A DNA stretch of 24,765 bases from Gammaproteobacteria bacterium (GCA_019634245.1 JAHQVR010000050.1:1-24765); one strand, 5' to 3'. Shown: positions 14,646 to 22,964, numbered from the stretch's first letter. Made by a program: numbers and translations. Notes: a model not told the origin generated them from the letters alone.

Positions 14646-15179
14646 TTACGGATTGTGTTTGTTTCCCCGATTAGTGTCCTCTATCGCGCCATTTTTGTCA
14701 GCTGGTTCGCCCGGCACGTCACTTTCATCGCCACGGATGCTGGAAAAAAGTTCCTCCGGTTGCTCGAAAGTGCGGAGTCTTGAGCGGAAACTAGCATCGT
14801 TAAATTGCCGGGCAAGCGATGCCAAAATTTCTAGGTGCTCATCATTGCAGTCTTCGGGAACCAGCAAGCCCACCACCAGATCCACCGGTTGGCCATCAGA
14901 GGCGTCATAGTCAACACCTTTCTTGGTGGTGAGTAGAGCGGCGATTGGCTGATCAACGTAAGCACAGCGACTGTGCGGCAGACCCACACCGTGGCCCAAG
15001 CTTGTACTGCCCAGGCGCTCGCGCGTGTTCAGCGCATCAAGAATGTGCATTTCTGACGCTTCTTCATCGTCAATCGATTCGGTGAGCAGCGATGCGACCA
15101 GCTCAAGCGCTCGTTTCTTACTGCGGACATCGGCCTGGCAGGCGATGCGCGAGGTGTCCAAAAGATCGGGTAAATCCAT
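14646..15179 (-). CDS. ptsN: EIIA-Ntr, nitrogen-type phosphotransferase regulator
   Basis: This 177-residue EIIA domain of the mannitol/fructose type has the phosphorylated His69 in LGHGVGLPHSR and the downstream block VDLVVGLLVPEDCNDEHLEILA. PtsN is a regulatory end point of the PTS-Ntr chain: its phosphorylation state controls potassium transport, sigma-54-linked functions and stress responses in proteobacteria. The core is about the usual length, but a polar C-terminal tail of some 20 residues (ESDVPGEPADKNGAIEDTN) is extra compared with E. coli PtsN (163). It lies in the same operon as its phosphodonors NPr and Enzyme I. Confidence 0.95.
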   Translation of the reverse strand: MDLPDLLDTSRIACQADVRSKKRALELVASLLTESIDDEEASEMHILDALNTRERLGSTSLGHGVGLPHSRCAYVDQPIAALLTTKKGVDYDASDGQPVDLVVGLLVPEDCNDEHLEILASLARQFNDASFRSRLRTFEQPEELFSSIRGDESDVPGEPADKNGAIEDTNRGNKHNP

Positions 15180-15221
15180 GAAATTGAATGAATACTTGGG
15201 ATGAGTTTTGTTGGGAATAGA

Positions 15222-15247
15222 GTCCGGCCCGTAGGGCTGGGCCGGAC
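15222..15247 (-). repeat. GC-rich hairpin between hpf and ptsN
   Basis: A perfect 9-bp stem, GTCCGGCCC / GGGCCGGAC, with an 8-nt loop lies in the 127-bp gap between the hpf stop and the ptsN start. No T-run follows on the minus strand, so it is not a standard terminator. It may slow polymerase, block 3' decay of the upstream rpoN-hpf message, or partly insulate the ptsN part of the operon. Confidence 0.55.
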
Positions 15248-15306
15248 AGTTGTTATGAGTCAGACGCTATTGTGCGCTTATTGAGCAAATTAGAAAAGCC
15301 TAGGGA

Positions 15307-15624
15307 CTAGCTTGCCAGTGATTCTTTTTCTTTTCTGTGGTGGTCTTTGAGTTTTTCTTTGTGTCGGATCAATTGCCTGTCCAATTTATCTATCAGTAGA
15401 TCGATGGACGTGTACATATCGCTCCGGGTGGAATCTGCATATATTTTTGCCCCCGTTACATGAATGGTGGCTTCGGCTTTTTGACGTAGTTTTTCGACCG
15501 AGAGGATGACATGTACATCGTTGAGATTTTCGGAGTGTCGCTGAAGACGGGCCAGCTTTTCCTTGACGTAGTTGCGCATTGAGGTGGTGACTTCAACATG
15601 ATGTCCGGTAACAGATAGATTCAT
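15307..15624 (-). CDS. hpf: Ribosome hibernation promoting factor (short form)
   Basis: This 105-residue HPF/YfiA-family protein (MNLSVTGHHVEVTTSMRNYV start) binds the 30S subunit in stationary phase; the short form helps make 100S ribosome dimers together with a second factor, as in E. coli (HPF, 95 residues). The conserved VHVILSVEK, ATIHV and ADSTRSDMYTSIDLLIDKLDRQ blocks are present, followed by a basic tail (KEKLKDHHRKEKES). The reading frame stays open upstream to 15762, but ATG at 15624 has a clear GGAG 6 nt before it and matches the family start, so the longer form is rejected. It follows rpoN by about 160 bp, its usual position. Confidence 0.95.
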   Translation of the reverse strand: MNLSVTGHHVEVTTSMRNYVKEKLARLQRHSENLNDVHVILSVEKLRQKAEATIHVTGAKIYADSTRSDMYTSIDLLIDKLDRQLIRHKEKLKDHHRKEKESLAS

Positions 15625-15781
15625 ACGCTTCTCCAGTTGTTGTGAAGAGGCTGAGTCGACGTGTAAATTAAAAAAGGCAAATTTATCGACCAATTTACTG
15701 AACAGGTCTTCCCAGCTGTTGATGTGACAGTGCATGGTCAATAACCATGCAGCTGTCTTCATTTGTTACATTTTTAATCGA

Positions 15782-17320
15782 CTAATTTAAGCGTTTCCTT
15801 TCATTCGATGGGTCAATGCCCATGGACTCACGATACTTGGCGACCGTGCGACGGGCCACCTGAATACCGTCGGCTACTAGTTTGCTCGCAATTTTGCTGT
15901 CACTCAAGGGTTTTGTGCGATCTTCTTCACTAATAAACTTCTTAATCATTGCGCGAATGGCGGTAGCCGAACACTCACCGCCGTTCGCCGTTGATACATG
16001 ACTGGAAAAAAAATACTTGAATTCAAAGATACCGCGTGGGGTGTGAATGTATTTTTGCGTTGTAACACGAGAAATGGTAGATTCATGGAGTTCGAGTTGT
16101 TCAGCAATATCTCTTAGAACCAGTGGCTTCATGGCCACCTCGCCGTATTCTAAAAAGCTTCTTTGACGCTCCACAATAGCAGTGCCTACGCGCAATAATG
16201 TTTCATTTCGGCTTTGCAGGCTTTTAATAAACCAGCGTGCCTCTTGTAAGTGATTACGTAAAAAATTGTTGTCATCAGATTTATCCGCACGTTTTACCAT
16301 ACCGGCGTACAAAGAGTTAATGCCCAACCGAGGTGCAATATCCGGGTTTAATTCAACGCGCCAAACACCTTTGATTTTCTTTACAAAAACATCTGGAACA
16401 ATGTATTGGTCGTGATCGTTCACCACTTGACGACCAGGATGTGGGTTAACTTTTTTATGCACTACATCAATAGCAGCGTGCAATTGATCTTCTGTTATTT
16501 TAAGTAGTCGACGCATGCGCGAGTAGTCACGAGCAGCCAGTAAGCTAAGATGATCGGCAACCAAACGTTTGGCGTTTTCCACCTCTTCAGTTTCGGGAAG
16601 CTGCTGTAGTTGTATTAGCATGCACTCACTAGCATCTCTGGCACCACACCCGGCAGGTTCGAGATAGTGAATGTGTCTTAACACGGCCTCGACTTCGTTA
16701 ACATCGATGTGCTGCTCAACGTCTGTGATGTCGCGGTTAAGGCCTTCGATCAATACATCCAACGTATCTACGAGGTAACCTCGATCGTCGATAGCATCGA
16801 TCAAGGTTTCGGCAATCGTCTTATCACGCTGAGATAGAGAGGAGAAATTCACCTGTTCCAGCAGGTGATCTTGAATGCTGGAGAATTCGTTGTTGTGAAA
16901 CTCGGTGAAGTCACGAGTTTCTCCGTCTGGCCCACCCACCATGGGTGCCGGCTGCGCGTTGTCATAAACGTCCTCCCAGACGCTGTCCACAGGGAGCTCT
17001 TCGGGCATCACTTCAGTCTGTGATTCTGGCATGGCTTCCATTCGCTCGATGATGATCTCTTCAGCGTGAGTGTCATCACCGATGTTCTCGCGTTTTTCCT
17101 CTGTTCGCTTAGCTTCCTTGAGTTCTGCCTCGGTAGCCTCAGCGTTATTCCTGTCCGTACCTTCCTCTTCACTGATCTCCAGCATCGGATTGCTTTCGAG
17201 TGCTTCTTGAATTTCGGACTGCAATTCAAGTGTGGATAGTTGCAGCAGTTTGATGGCTTGTTGCAGTTGGGGGGTCATGGCCAACTGCTGGCCCATCTTT
17301 ACTTGCAATGACTGTTTCAT
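15782..17320 (-). CDS. rpoN: RNA polymerase sigma-54 factor
   Basis: This is sigma-54, 512 residues, which directs RNA polymerase to -24/-12 promoters with the help of enhancer-binding ATPases. The three family regions are seen. Region I is Gln- and Leu-rich (MTPQLQQAIKLLQLSTLELQ) and contacts activators. Region II is an acidic linker at about residues 50-130. Region III carries the core-binding part, the helix-turn-helix (LRDIAEQLELHESTISRVT) and the RpoN box ARRTVAKYRE at residues 489-498, ten of ten in the usual pattern. The gene sits between lptB and hpf as in most proteobacteria. A 178-bp gap before it, with inverted repeats, may give it its own leader or promoter. No TGGCAC-N5-TTGC site was noticed in the window. 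Confidence 0.97.
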   Translation of the reverse strand: MKQSLQVKMGQQLAMTPQLQQAIKLLQLSTLELQSEIQEALESNPMLEISEEEGTDRNNAEATEAELKEAKRTEEKRENIGDDTHAEEIIIERMEAMPESQTEVMPEELPVDSVWEDVYDNAQPAPMVGGPDGETRDFTEFHNNEFSSIQDHLLEQVNFSSLSQRDKTIAETLIDAIDDRGYLVDTLDVLIEGLNRDITDVEQHIDVNEVEAVLRHIHYLEPAGCGARDASECMLIQLQQLPETEEVENAKRLVADHLSLLAARDYSRMRRLLKITEDQLHAAIDVVHKKVNPHPGRQVVNDHDQYIVPDVFVKKIKGVWRVELNPDIAPRLGINSLYAGMVKRADKSDDNNFLRNHLQEARWFIKSLQSRNETLLRVGTAIVERQRSFLEYGEVAMKPLVLRDIAEQLELHESTISRVTTQKYIHTPRGIFEFKYFFSSHVSTANGGECSATAIRAMIKKFISEEDRTKPLSDSKIASKLVADGIQVARRTVAKYRESMGIDPSNERKRLN

Positions 17321-17355
17321 GGAGTTTCCGGCACTGTTTTTTGTGAAGTTTTCCG

Positions 17356-17502
17356 CCGTGCACTAAAGCGCCAACAAACTGACCTATCGGTCATCAGCGT
17401 TATGCACGGAAAGTGACTATTGAGTATGGTTCAAGCAGGCGGGAATACAATCGACATGTGCGTCAGCTGCCTGCCAAACAGATGACGTGATTGGCGCTTT
17501 AG
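17356..17502 (-). repeat. Nested inverted repeats in the lptB-rpoN gap
   Basis: A 12-bp perfect inverted repeat, CTAAAGCGCCAA (17363-17374) and TTGGCGCTTTAG (17491-17502), spans most of the gap; the second arm includes the lptB stop. Between the arms, CCGTGCA (17356-17362) pairs with TGCACGG (17403-17409), enclosing a smaller TGACC-TATC-GGTCA hairpin (17380-17393). The 12-bp pairing and the 7-bp pairing cross each other, so the rpoN leader could fold in two alternative ways. Confidence 0.5.
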
Positions 17503-18227
17503 AGTTTGAAATCCTCGCCCAAATAGACTTCTTGTACTTCTTTGTTTGCCAGCACCACATCAGGGGGGCCTTCAGCGATCAAATTACCATGGCTCAAAAT
17601 GTAGGCTCGATCGCAAATTCCCAGGGTTTCCCTGACGTTGTGATCGGTAATCAGTACACCAATACCACGCTCTTTAAGATGGGTACAAATGCGCTGTATA
17701 TCGATGATCGAGATAGGGTCGACACCCGCAAACGGTTCGTCTAACAAGATAAAGGCTGGGTCCGCTGCAAGGGCTCGTGCTATTTCGACTCGCCGACGTT
17801 CACCACCTGACAACGCGATACCCAAACTTTCTCGAATGTGAGAAATTTGCAGCTCCTCCAGCAGCGATTCTAGAACGTCACGCCTGGCTGCCTTGACTAA
17901 GTCTTTGCGCGTTTCCAATATCGCATTGATGTTTTGCTCCACCGTTAGTTGACGAAACACCGAAGCCTCTTGGGGAAGATAGCCTACGCCCTGACGAGCC
18001 CGGGCATGAATCGGGAAATCGGTGATGTCCAGAGTGTCTATCAATATCCGACCTTGGTCGGGCTTTACGAGCCCAACCACCATATAAAAGCAGGTTGTTT
18101 TTCCCGCACCGTTCGGTCCCAACAGGCCGACGACTTCTCCACTTTCAACACTTAATGACACACCTTCCAAGATGCGTCGCTTTTTATAGGCTTTGTGGAG
18201 ATTTTTGGCTATCAGCCGTTGTGTCAT
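17499..18227 (-). CDS. lptB: LptB, ATPase of the LPS export complex
   Basis: This is the cytoplasmic ABC ATPase, 242 residues from ATG 18227, that powers extraction of lipopolysaccharide from the inner membrane as part of LptB2FGC. It has Walker A GPNGAGKT (37-44), the Q-loop region YLPQEASVF, the signature [15 protein letters not shown], Walker [13 protein letters not shown] and the switch His in LITDHNV. The frame extends 16 codons further to a TTG that overlaps the lptA stop as TTGA, but those residues look non-homologous, so the ATG is preferred. It lies in the order kdsD-kdsC-lptC-lptA-lptB. The lptF and lptG genes are not in the window, as is usual. Confidence 0.97.
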   Translation of the reverse strand: MTQRLIAKNLHKAYKKRRILEGVSLSVESGEVVGLLGPNGAGKTTCFYMVVGLVKPDQGRILIDTLDITDFPIHARARQGVGYLPQEASVFRQLTVEQNINAILETRKDLVKAARRDVLESLLEELQISHIRESLGIALSGGERRRVEIARALAADPAFILLDEPFAGVDPISIIDIQRICTHLKERGIGVLITDHNVRETLGICDRAYILSHGNLIAEGPPDVVLANKEVQEVYLGEDFKL

Positions 18228-18271
18228 GAGCGCCCCGAGGCTGTTGGTGATCGTTGTAGAACGTGCTTCGA

Positions 18272-18796
18272 TCAATTGCCGCTAGGGGGCTGAATGCGAA
18301 TGTTTACTCGGCTGTCTGCGCCACCTTCCGCACTGACTTTCTGGGTTAATGCGTTAAATTCTATGCGCTCGCTAGTTAATTCCTGCTTGGGTTGTGAGAG
18401 CGTGGCATTACCTTCTAAAATGAGAACACTGCCAATGGCGTCGTAGCTGATGCGATTGGCTTGACCGACAACGAGTTCGCCGGCTTCGTTTTCTTGTTCA
18501 AAACGAATGGGACTGCCAGAACCTTCGATTTTACTGAGCTTGTTATCGGCCAGAAAGATGTCGATTCTTTGAGCCTGTATCTTCATCGTACCTTGGGTAA
18601 TTTCCACATTGCCCAAAAGAGTTTGCACGCCTCGAACTTCATCATATTCCGATCGATCGGCGCTCACATCAATCGGTTGAGTGAGGTCGCTCTTTTTAGC
18701 GTGCGCGGTGGAGCCAATCGTTAAACACAGCCACAGAGTTAACGCTAACCAAAGCCTGAGTGAATGTACCAGTTCTTTAAAAGAAGGATTCAACAT
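18272..18796 (-). CDS. lptA: LptA, periplasmic LPS transport protein
   Basis: LptA forms the periplasmic bridge that carries LPS from LptC to LptD. The 174-residue precursor has a signal peptide (hydrophobic [14 protein letters not shown], cleavage expected after AHA at residue 33). The OstA-type beta-jellyroll follows with its repeated pattern: [39 protein letters not shown] and [19 protein letters not shown]. Length is close to E. coli LptA (185). It starts 15 nt after the lptC stop, with AGGG close upstream. Confidence 0.95.
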   Translation of the reverse strand: MLNPSFKELVHSLRLWLALTLWLCLTIGSTAHAKKSDLTQPIDVSADRSEYDEVRGVQTLLGNVEITQGTMKIQAQRIDIFLADNKLSKIEGSGSPIRFEQENEAGELVVGQANRISYDAIGSVLILEGNATLSQPKQELTSERIEFNALTQKVSAEGGADSRVNIRIQPPSGN

Positions 18797-18811
18797 GTTG
18801 CCCTGCGTCGG

Positions 18812-19417
18812 TTAATTACCCAGTGATTGATCCAACGTGGGCTGAGAGGGTGATTCAAAGTGCCCGACCACGTTAGATTGTAGGACCAGCTTGCCTTCGT
18901 CGATCGCAGACTGCAAGCCTTCGGCGCTCAAATGCCAGGTTTCCGCAACGATATCGATTCGTTGATCGGTCTGCACCTCGTTCGCATCGTTTAATACTTG
19001 CAGGTCGCTGGTCTGTATCAACACTTCGCTTTCACTGTCTGCAGAGCGCCTGACCACGACATTACCGTGAAGGGTGAAGACTTCTGGGTCTTCGGTGAAA
19101 TCACCGCGATCTGATTCCATATGCCATTCGATTCCAGGACGATACAAGCTTACCTTGGGTTCCGTAATTTCCGAGACGTTCTCGCCAGGATAGTGAGCGA
19201 GCGTTCGGCCGGTTATCCGATATTCCAGCGAGCCGTTGGCATTAAAGCGACGCGTGGTAAACTCTTCAAGGTAGTAGTCAGCACGCGTTTCACGCATGTC
19301 TATGGTGTCCTCCTTGACGATTTCAGGCTGCGACGTTTCAGCCCACTCACGGGCGACCAAAACCACAATGAGCAACGGCACAATCGGCCAGTAGTGTAAA
19401 AATTTGCCTAGTCGCAT
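18812..19417 (-). CDS. lptC: LptC, membrane-anchored LPS transport protein
   Basis: LptC is a bitopic inner-membrane protein that receives LPS from LptB2FG and hands it to LptA. It has a single N-terminal membrane helix (YWPIVPLLIVVLVAREWA) and a periplasmic domain with YRITGRTLAHYP, EPKVSLYRPG and the LHGNVVVRR strand typical of the family. Its 201 residues are close to E. coli LptC (191). I chose ATG at 19417, which overlaps the kdsC stop by 10 nt; a TTG two codons earlier is less likely. Sequence identity in this family is low, so gene order adds much to the call. Confidence 0.93.
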   Translation of the reverse strand: MRLGKFLHYWPIVPLLIVVLVAREWAETSQPEIVKEDTIDMRETRADYYLEEFTTRRFNANGSLEYRITGRTLAHYPGENVSEITEPKVSLYRPGIEWHMESDRGDFTEDPEVFTLHGNVVVRRSADSESEVLIQTSDLQVLNDANEVQTDQRIDIVAETWHLSAEGLQSAIDEGKLVLQSNVVGHFESPSQPTLDQSLGN

Positions 19418-19986
19418 GGCCAATAATCTGCGTACACCGATCTGAGCTTTCCCTGCGCGTGCAGAATTAGCTCACAAGCATCGCGTACAGCACCGCTGCC
19501 ACCCGGCTGAGAAGTTTGCCAGTGTGCGACGGCTGCCACCAACGGGTGGGCATCCGCGGTGGCGATAGCAAGGCCTACGTGTTGCATGGCGGGCAGGTCG
19601 ATAAGGTCGTCACCAATGTAGGCGGTCTGTGCAGGGGCCATGTTCATTTCTTCACAGACTTGTAGCAGTGCCGGGCCTTTTTCCTGAATACCTTGCAGGC
19701 AAATGGTAGCGCCAATTTCTGAGGCTCGTTCCTCAACAACCTGGGAGGTACGGCCAGTGATAAAGGCCATGGGTATTGCGTGTTTTCTCAATAACTTCAT
19801 TCCGAAGCCATCGCGAGCATGAAACCGCTTGAACTGTGCTACCTCTGCGCCGTGGATGAGTCCGCCATCGGTATGAACACCGTCGACATCCATAACCAGA
19901 AGCTGAATCGCTTGCGCTTTCTCCATCACTTTCGCACCGGCGTTTTTTTCCAGATTGTCCAGTAGCGTATCTACAAGCTGGGTCAT
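19408..19986 (-). CDS. kdsC: KdsC, Kdo-8-phosphate phosphatase (HAD family)
   Basis: KdsC removes phosphate from 3-deoxy-D-manno-octulosonate 8-phosphate, giving free Kdo for the LPS inner core. The HAD motifs are clear: motif I VMDVDGVHTDGG (nucleophile Asp and the +2 Asp kept), motif II Thr in AFITGRTS, motif III Lys in GIQEKGPAL, and motif IV YIGDDLIDLPAM. Motif I has His where Leu is usual (DGVLTDG), which should not affect catalysis. I chose ATG at 19986, 4 nt after the kdsD stop, giving 192 residues, near E. coli KdsC (188); the frame runs 17 codons further back into kdsD. It is next to kdsD, which supplies the precursor of its pathway. Confidence 0.96.
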   Translation of the reverse strand: MTQLVDTLLDNLEKNAGAKVMEKAQAIQLLVMDVDGVHTDGGLIHGAEVAQFKRFHARDGFGMKLLRKHAIPMAFITGRTSQVVEERASEIGATICLQGIQEKGPALLQVCEEMNMAPAQTAYIGDDLIDLPAMQHVGLAIATADAHPLVAAVAHWQTSQPGGSGAVRDACELILHAQGKLRSVYADYWPCD

Positions 19987-19990
19987 GGCT

Positions 19991-20995
19991 CTAGACAACC
20001 CCTGAGGCCAATAATTGATGCATGGTGACAATGCCATGTAGTTTTTGATTTTTTAATACCATAAGAGCAGTGATTTTGTACTGCTGCATTTTGCCTAAGG
20101 CATCCACCGCTAGCGCTTCAGCTTCAATCGTTTGCCCACCCGTTGTCATAACGTTCTTGATAAGCGTTGTCCGTATATCAATTTGTCGATCAATGGTTCG
20201 ACGTAAATCACCATCAGTGAATAATCCACGCAGCACATTCTCATCACTCACTATCGCAACGATGCCCAGCCCTTTATTTGTGACTTCAAGAAGCGCGTCA
20301 GAGAGTGTGGAGGTTTCACTAACCACAGGCAGTTGATCTCCCGTGACCATAATATCTGAGACGCGTAAAAGTAATCGTCGACCTAGACGGCCACCAGGGT
20401 GAGACCGGGCAAAATCACCTTCATCAAAGCCTCTTTCGCGAAGTAGTGATATCGCCAAAGCGTCACCCATAGCCAAAGTGGCAGTGGTGCTAGCCGTAGG
20501 CGCCAAATTCAAAGGACAGGCTTCCTGAGATACGCTGACATCGAGATAAATATCACTGCTTTGCACCAAAGGGGATTCTGACTCGCCACACAAACTAATG
20601 ATGGGTACACCCATGCGTTTGAGCCCTGGAATGAGCGTCAGGAGTTCTTGGGATGTGCCTGAATAGGAAATGGCAAGCAGGACATCACCCTGTTGCAGCA
20701 TACCCAAATCGCCATGGCTAGCTTCTGCTGCATGCACAAAGAACGCTGGGCTGCCCGTACTGGCAAGTGTTGCCGCTATTTTATGACCGATATGTCCAGA
20801 TTTGCCCACACCGCAAACCACTATTCGACCTGTGCAATTGAGTAAGGCGTGGCAGGCAGCGATAAAGTGTTTGTCAATGCGGTTTTCTAGTGCCGCTATG
20901 GCAGCAGATTCGATAGCCAATACTTGTTTGGCTTGGGCGCAAACAGCGGCGGCGTCTTTGAGCGGGCGGCTGGTGTGCTTGCTGTGTTCACTCAT
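19991..20995 (-). CDS. kdsD: KdsD, arabinose-5-phosphate isomerase
   Basis: KdsD converts ribulose 5-phosphate to arabinose 5-phosphate, the first step of Kdo synthesis. The 334 residues hold an N-terminal SIS sugar-isomerase domain (GRIVVCGVGKSGHIGHKIAA, then HGDLGMLQQGDVLLAISYSG and the HPGGRLGRRLL segment) followed by two CBS domains (VSDIMVTGDQLPVV and IKNVMTTGGQTIEA). Length matches E. coli KdsD (328). It lies between mlaA and kdsC and is transcribed in the same direction. The calcium/sodium exchanger gene (yrbG) that precedes kdsD in E. coli is absent here; mlaA takes that place. Confidence 0.96.
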   Translation of the reverse strand: MSEHSKHTSRPLKDAAAVCAQAKQVLAIESAAIAALENRIDKHFIAACHALLNCTGRIVVCGVGKSGHIGHKIAATLASTGSPAFFVHAAEASHGDLGMLQQGDVLLAISYSGTSQELLTLIPGLKRMGVPIISLCGESESPLVQSSDIYLDVSVSQEACPLNLAPTASTTATLAMGDALAISLLRERGFDEGDFARSHPGGRLGRRLLLRVSDIMVTGDQLPVVSETSTLSDALLEVTNKGLGIVAIVSDENVLRGLFTDGDLRRTIDRQIDIRTTLIKNVMTTGGQTIEAEALAVDALGKMQQYKITALMVLKNQKLHGIVTMHQLLASGVV

Positions 20996-21054
20996 TGTAG
21001 CGCTGCATCGCTGCTGACATGATCGCAGTCTTCGAGTCTATCAAGTTCATTCAA

Positions 21055-21927
21055 CTAGGCTTCGTCCTGTCTCTCGAGTTCGTCCAGTTCATCGAGTTCA
21101 TCGAGTTCGTCCAGTTCATCGAGTTCATCGAGTTCATCGAGTTCATCGAGTTCGTCGAGTTCGTCGAGTTCGTCGAGTTCGTCGAGTTCGTCGCCGGTCG
21201 TTCCGTCGCCAATAGCCACGGTTTTTTGGCCGTCCCAAGTGGCATTGCGGTGCCGCAAGACCCAGAAATCTCGCAATACCTGATAAGGGTCTAGAGCCGC
21301 TGAGTTCAGCAGACGACCTGCCGACAGCAACTGCGCTCGAGTGTTTATGATATCCACTGCCTGGGCACTAAAACGCGTTAAATTATGGTCAATTTGTGTG
21401 GTGTAGGCTGTGGTTACACCGTCACTAAAACGCCCAACCGTGGCTCGACCATTGCTCGGGCCAAGCAACGGTAGCATGATAAAGGGTCCTTCACCGATGC
21501 CCCAGACCCCCAACGTCTGGCCAAAGGTTTCGTCGTTTTTACTAAGCCCATGCGCGGTGGCGACATCGATAATACCGAGTACACCCAAGGTGGAGTTGAC
21601 GAAAAAACGACCCGTGTCTTCAACCGCTTGAGAAAATTTGCATTGCAGAAGGTCGTTGGCGATAGTTGTGACTTCGCCTAAGTTGCTAAATACGTTTGTG
21701 ACGCCGGTTTCTACTAGGTCGGGGACTACGGCTTTGTAGCCTTTGGCTACCGGTTGCACAATCGCATCGTCTAATACTGTATTAAAACGATAAATACCCC
21801 TGTTGACCTTTTCGAATGGATCATAGACCGGACCTGTCGCCGAGTTGCTGGCGCAACCACCGAGAATCAATGGCAGGCTGAGCAGAAAGCCTAAGCCTGC
21901 GCGCTTTACGTGTTTCTGACAGTGCAT
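21055..21927 (-). CDS. mlaA: MlaA (VacJ), outer-membrane lipoprotein of lipid-asymmetry system
   Basis: MlaA removes misplaced phospholipids from the outer leaflet of the outer membrane and passes them to MlaC. The 290-residue precursor has a lipoprotein signal with lipobox LILGGC (Cys25) and the family core: YDPFEKVNRGIYRFN, NVFSNLGEVTTIANDLLQ, RFFVNSTLGVLGIIDVA, ETFGQTLGVWGIGEGPF and PLLGPSNGRATVGRF. The tail is unusual: after TTG it consists of 13 consecutive Asp-Glu-Leu units, then ERQDEA. This acidic tail comes from a 9-bp tandem repeat and is not part of the known fold. The gene is divergent from mlaF, with 200 bp between, and reads into kdsD. In E. coli mlaA is far from the other mla genes. 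Confidence 0.95.
   Translation of the reverse strand: MHCQKHVKRAGLGFLLSLPLILGGCASNSATGPVYDPFEKVNRGIYRFNTVLDDAIVQPVAKGYKAVVPDLVETGVTNVFSNLGEVTTIANDLLQCKFSQAVEDTGRFFVNSTLGVLGIIDVATAHGLSKNDETFGQTLGVWGIGEGPFIMLPLLGPSNGRATVGRFSDGVTTAYTTQIDHNLTRFSAQAVDIINTRAQLLSAGRLLNSAALDPYQVLRDFWVLRHRNATWDGQKTVAIGDGTTGDELDELDELDELDELDELDELDELDELDELDELDELDELERQDEA
21076..21192. repeat. 13-copy 9-bp tandem repeat within mlaA
   Basis: Thirteen units of 9 bp, mostly GAGTTCGTC or GAGTTCATC on the plus strand, with CAGTTCATC twice, fill 117 bp at the 3' end of mlaA. On the minus strand each reads GAC/GAT-GAA-CTC/CTG, that is Asp-Glu-Leu. The five copies nearest the MlaA core are identical, suggesting recent expansion by slippage. 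Because the unit is 9 bp, copy changes keep the frame. Confidence 0.95.
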
Positions 21928-22012
21928 CGAAATGGCCTGATAGAGCGTTTAAATGTCGGTTTTGGTGCCTTTTACGGGCCAAAACAGACTCAAAACATTG
22001 TAGTTGATTGGA

Positions 22013-22040
22013 TTGTAACCGCAGAAGTTCCCCGTATTTA
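22013..22040 (+). promoter_or_regulatory. Possible promoter of the mla operon
   Basis: TTGTAA (22013-22018) and TATTTA (22035-22040), 16 bp apart, are a moderate sigma-70 match about 90 bp before mlaF in the 200-bp mlaA-mlaF divergent gap. No equivalent could be picked out for mlaA on the minus strand. Confidence 0.3.
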
Positions 22041-22127
22041 CTCTGTCAAAGATGAGGTTACAAACAGGTACACGTTGTGACGGCCTTGAATCGTTAGGCT
22101 TGGTACACTTGATGCGGGTAAATCAAG

Positions 22128-22964
22128 ATGAGCCAAGTGATCGACACTCACCATTCTGGATCCACAATAGTGCGTATAGAGAATCTGCATTTCTCTCGAG
22201 GCACGAAAAAGATTTTCAACGGTCTGGATATTGCGATTCCGCGTGGCAAGATCACCACCATAATGGGCCCTAGTGGCACTGGCAAAACGACGCTGTTGAA
22301 AATTATCGGCGGCCAGTTAAAGCCAGCACAAGGTTCCGTGTTTGTAGACGGGCAGAATGTCGCGAAGCTTCGCCGGAAGCAACTTTACGACTTACGAAAA
22401 CGTTTGGGCATGTTATTCCAATCTGGAGCCTTGCTGACCGATTTAAGTGTATTCGACAACGTCGCCTTCCCATTGCGAGAACACACAGGTTTACCAGAGC
22501 CTTTGATTCGCCACTTAGTATTGATGCGACTGCATGCGGTGGGCCTGCGTGGTGCGCGCGATTTGTATCCTGCGGAACTCTCCGGTGGTATGGCCAGACG
22601 CGTGGCATTGGCGAGAGCTTTAGTATTCGATCCGATGATGATTTTGTACGACGAGCCATTTACCGGTCAGGACCCGATTTCTATGGGTGTGTTGTTGGAG
22701 CTGATAAAAACGGTCAATAAGGCCTTAGGGTTAACATCGCTGATGGTCTCGCACGATATACAAGAAGCTATGTCGATATCCGATTATGGAGTGATTATCT
22801 CGGAAGGTAAGGTTGTCGAGGCAGGTACACCAGAGGCATTGCAACACTCCGAGTCTGAATGGGTTAGGCAATTTATGAACGGACATGCAGATGGTCCCGT
22901 GCCGTTTCAGCTCGATGCGCCAGCGTATACCGACGATTTATTTCGCCCGAGTGTGCCGACATGA
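22128..22964 (+). CDS. mlaF: MlaF, ATPase of the Mla phospholipid transporter
   Basis: MlaF is the cytoplasmic ABC ATPase of the MlaFEDB complex that moves phospholipids between the inner membrane and periplasmic MlaC. It has Walker A GPSGTGKT (47-54), the Q-loop LGMLFQSGALLTDLSVFDNV that is characteristic of MCE-linked ATPases, the signature LSGGMARRVALARAL, Walker B MILYDEPFTGQDP and the switch His in MVSHDI. Its 278 residues are near E. coli MlaF (269). The C-terminal tail (HADGPVPFQLDAPAYTDDLF) is the segment that contacts the neighbouring ATPase in this complex. Its stop overlaps the mlaE start as ATGA. Confidence 0.96.
   Translation: MSQVIDTHHSGSTIVRIENLHFSRGTKKIFNGLDIAIPRGKITTIMGPSGTGKTTLLKIIGGQLKPAQGSVFVDGQNVAKLRRKQLYDLRKRLGMLFQSGALLTDLSVFDNVAFPLREHTGLPEPLIRHLVLMRLHAVGLRGARDLYPAELSGGMARRVALARALVFDPMMILYDEPFTGQDPISMGVLLELIKTVNKALGLTSLMVSHDIQEAMSISDYGVIISEGKVVEAGTPEALQHSESEWVRQFMNGHADGPVPFQLDAPAYTDDLFRPSVPT

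Noticed and set aside
15625..15762. N-terminal extension of hpf by 46 codons
   Set aside because: The extension is non-homologous, and ATG 15624 has a strong GGAG; the open frame is leader sequence.
21076..21192. Possible CRISPR-like array
   Set aside because: Units are 9 bp with no spacers; it is a coding tandem repeat.
21019..21294. Plus-strand frame reading as repeated Glu-Phe-Val/Ile
   Set aside because: It is the antisense reading of the 9-bp repeat within mlaA; the mlaA frame has a full family match.
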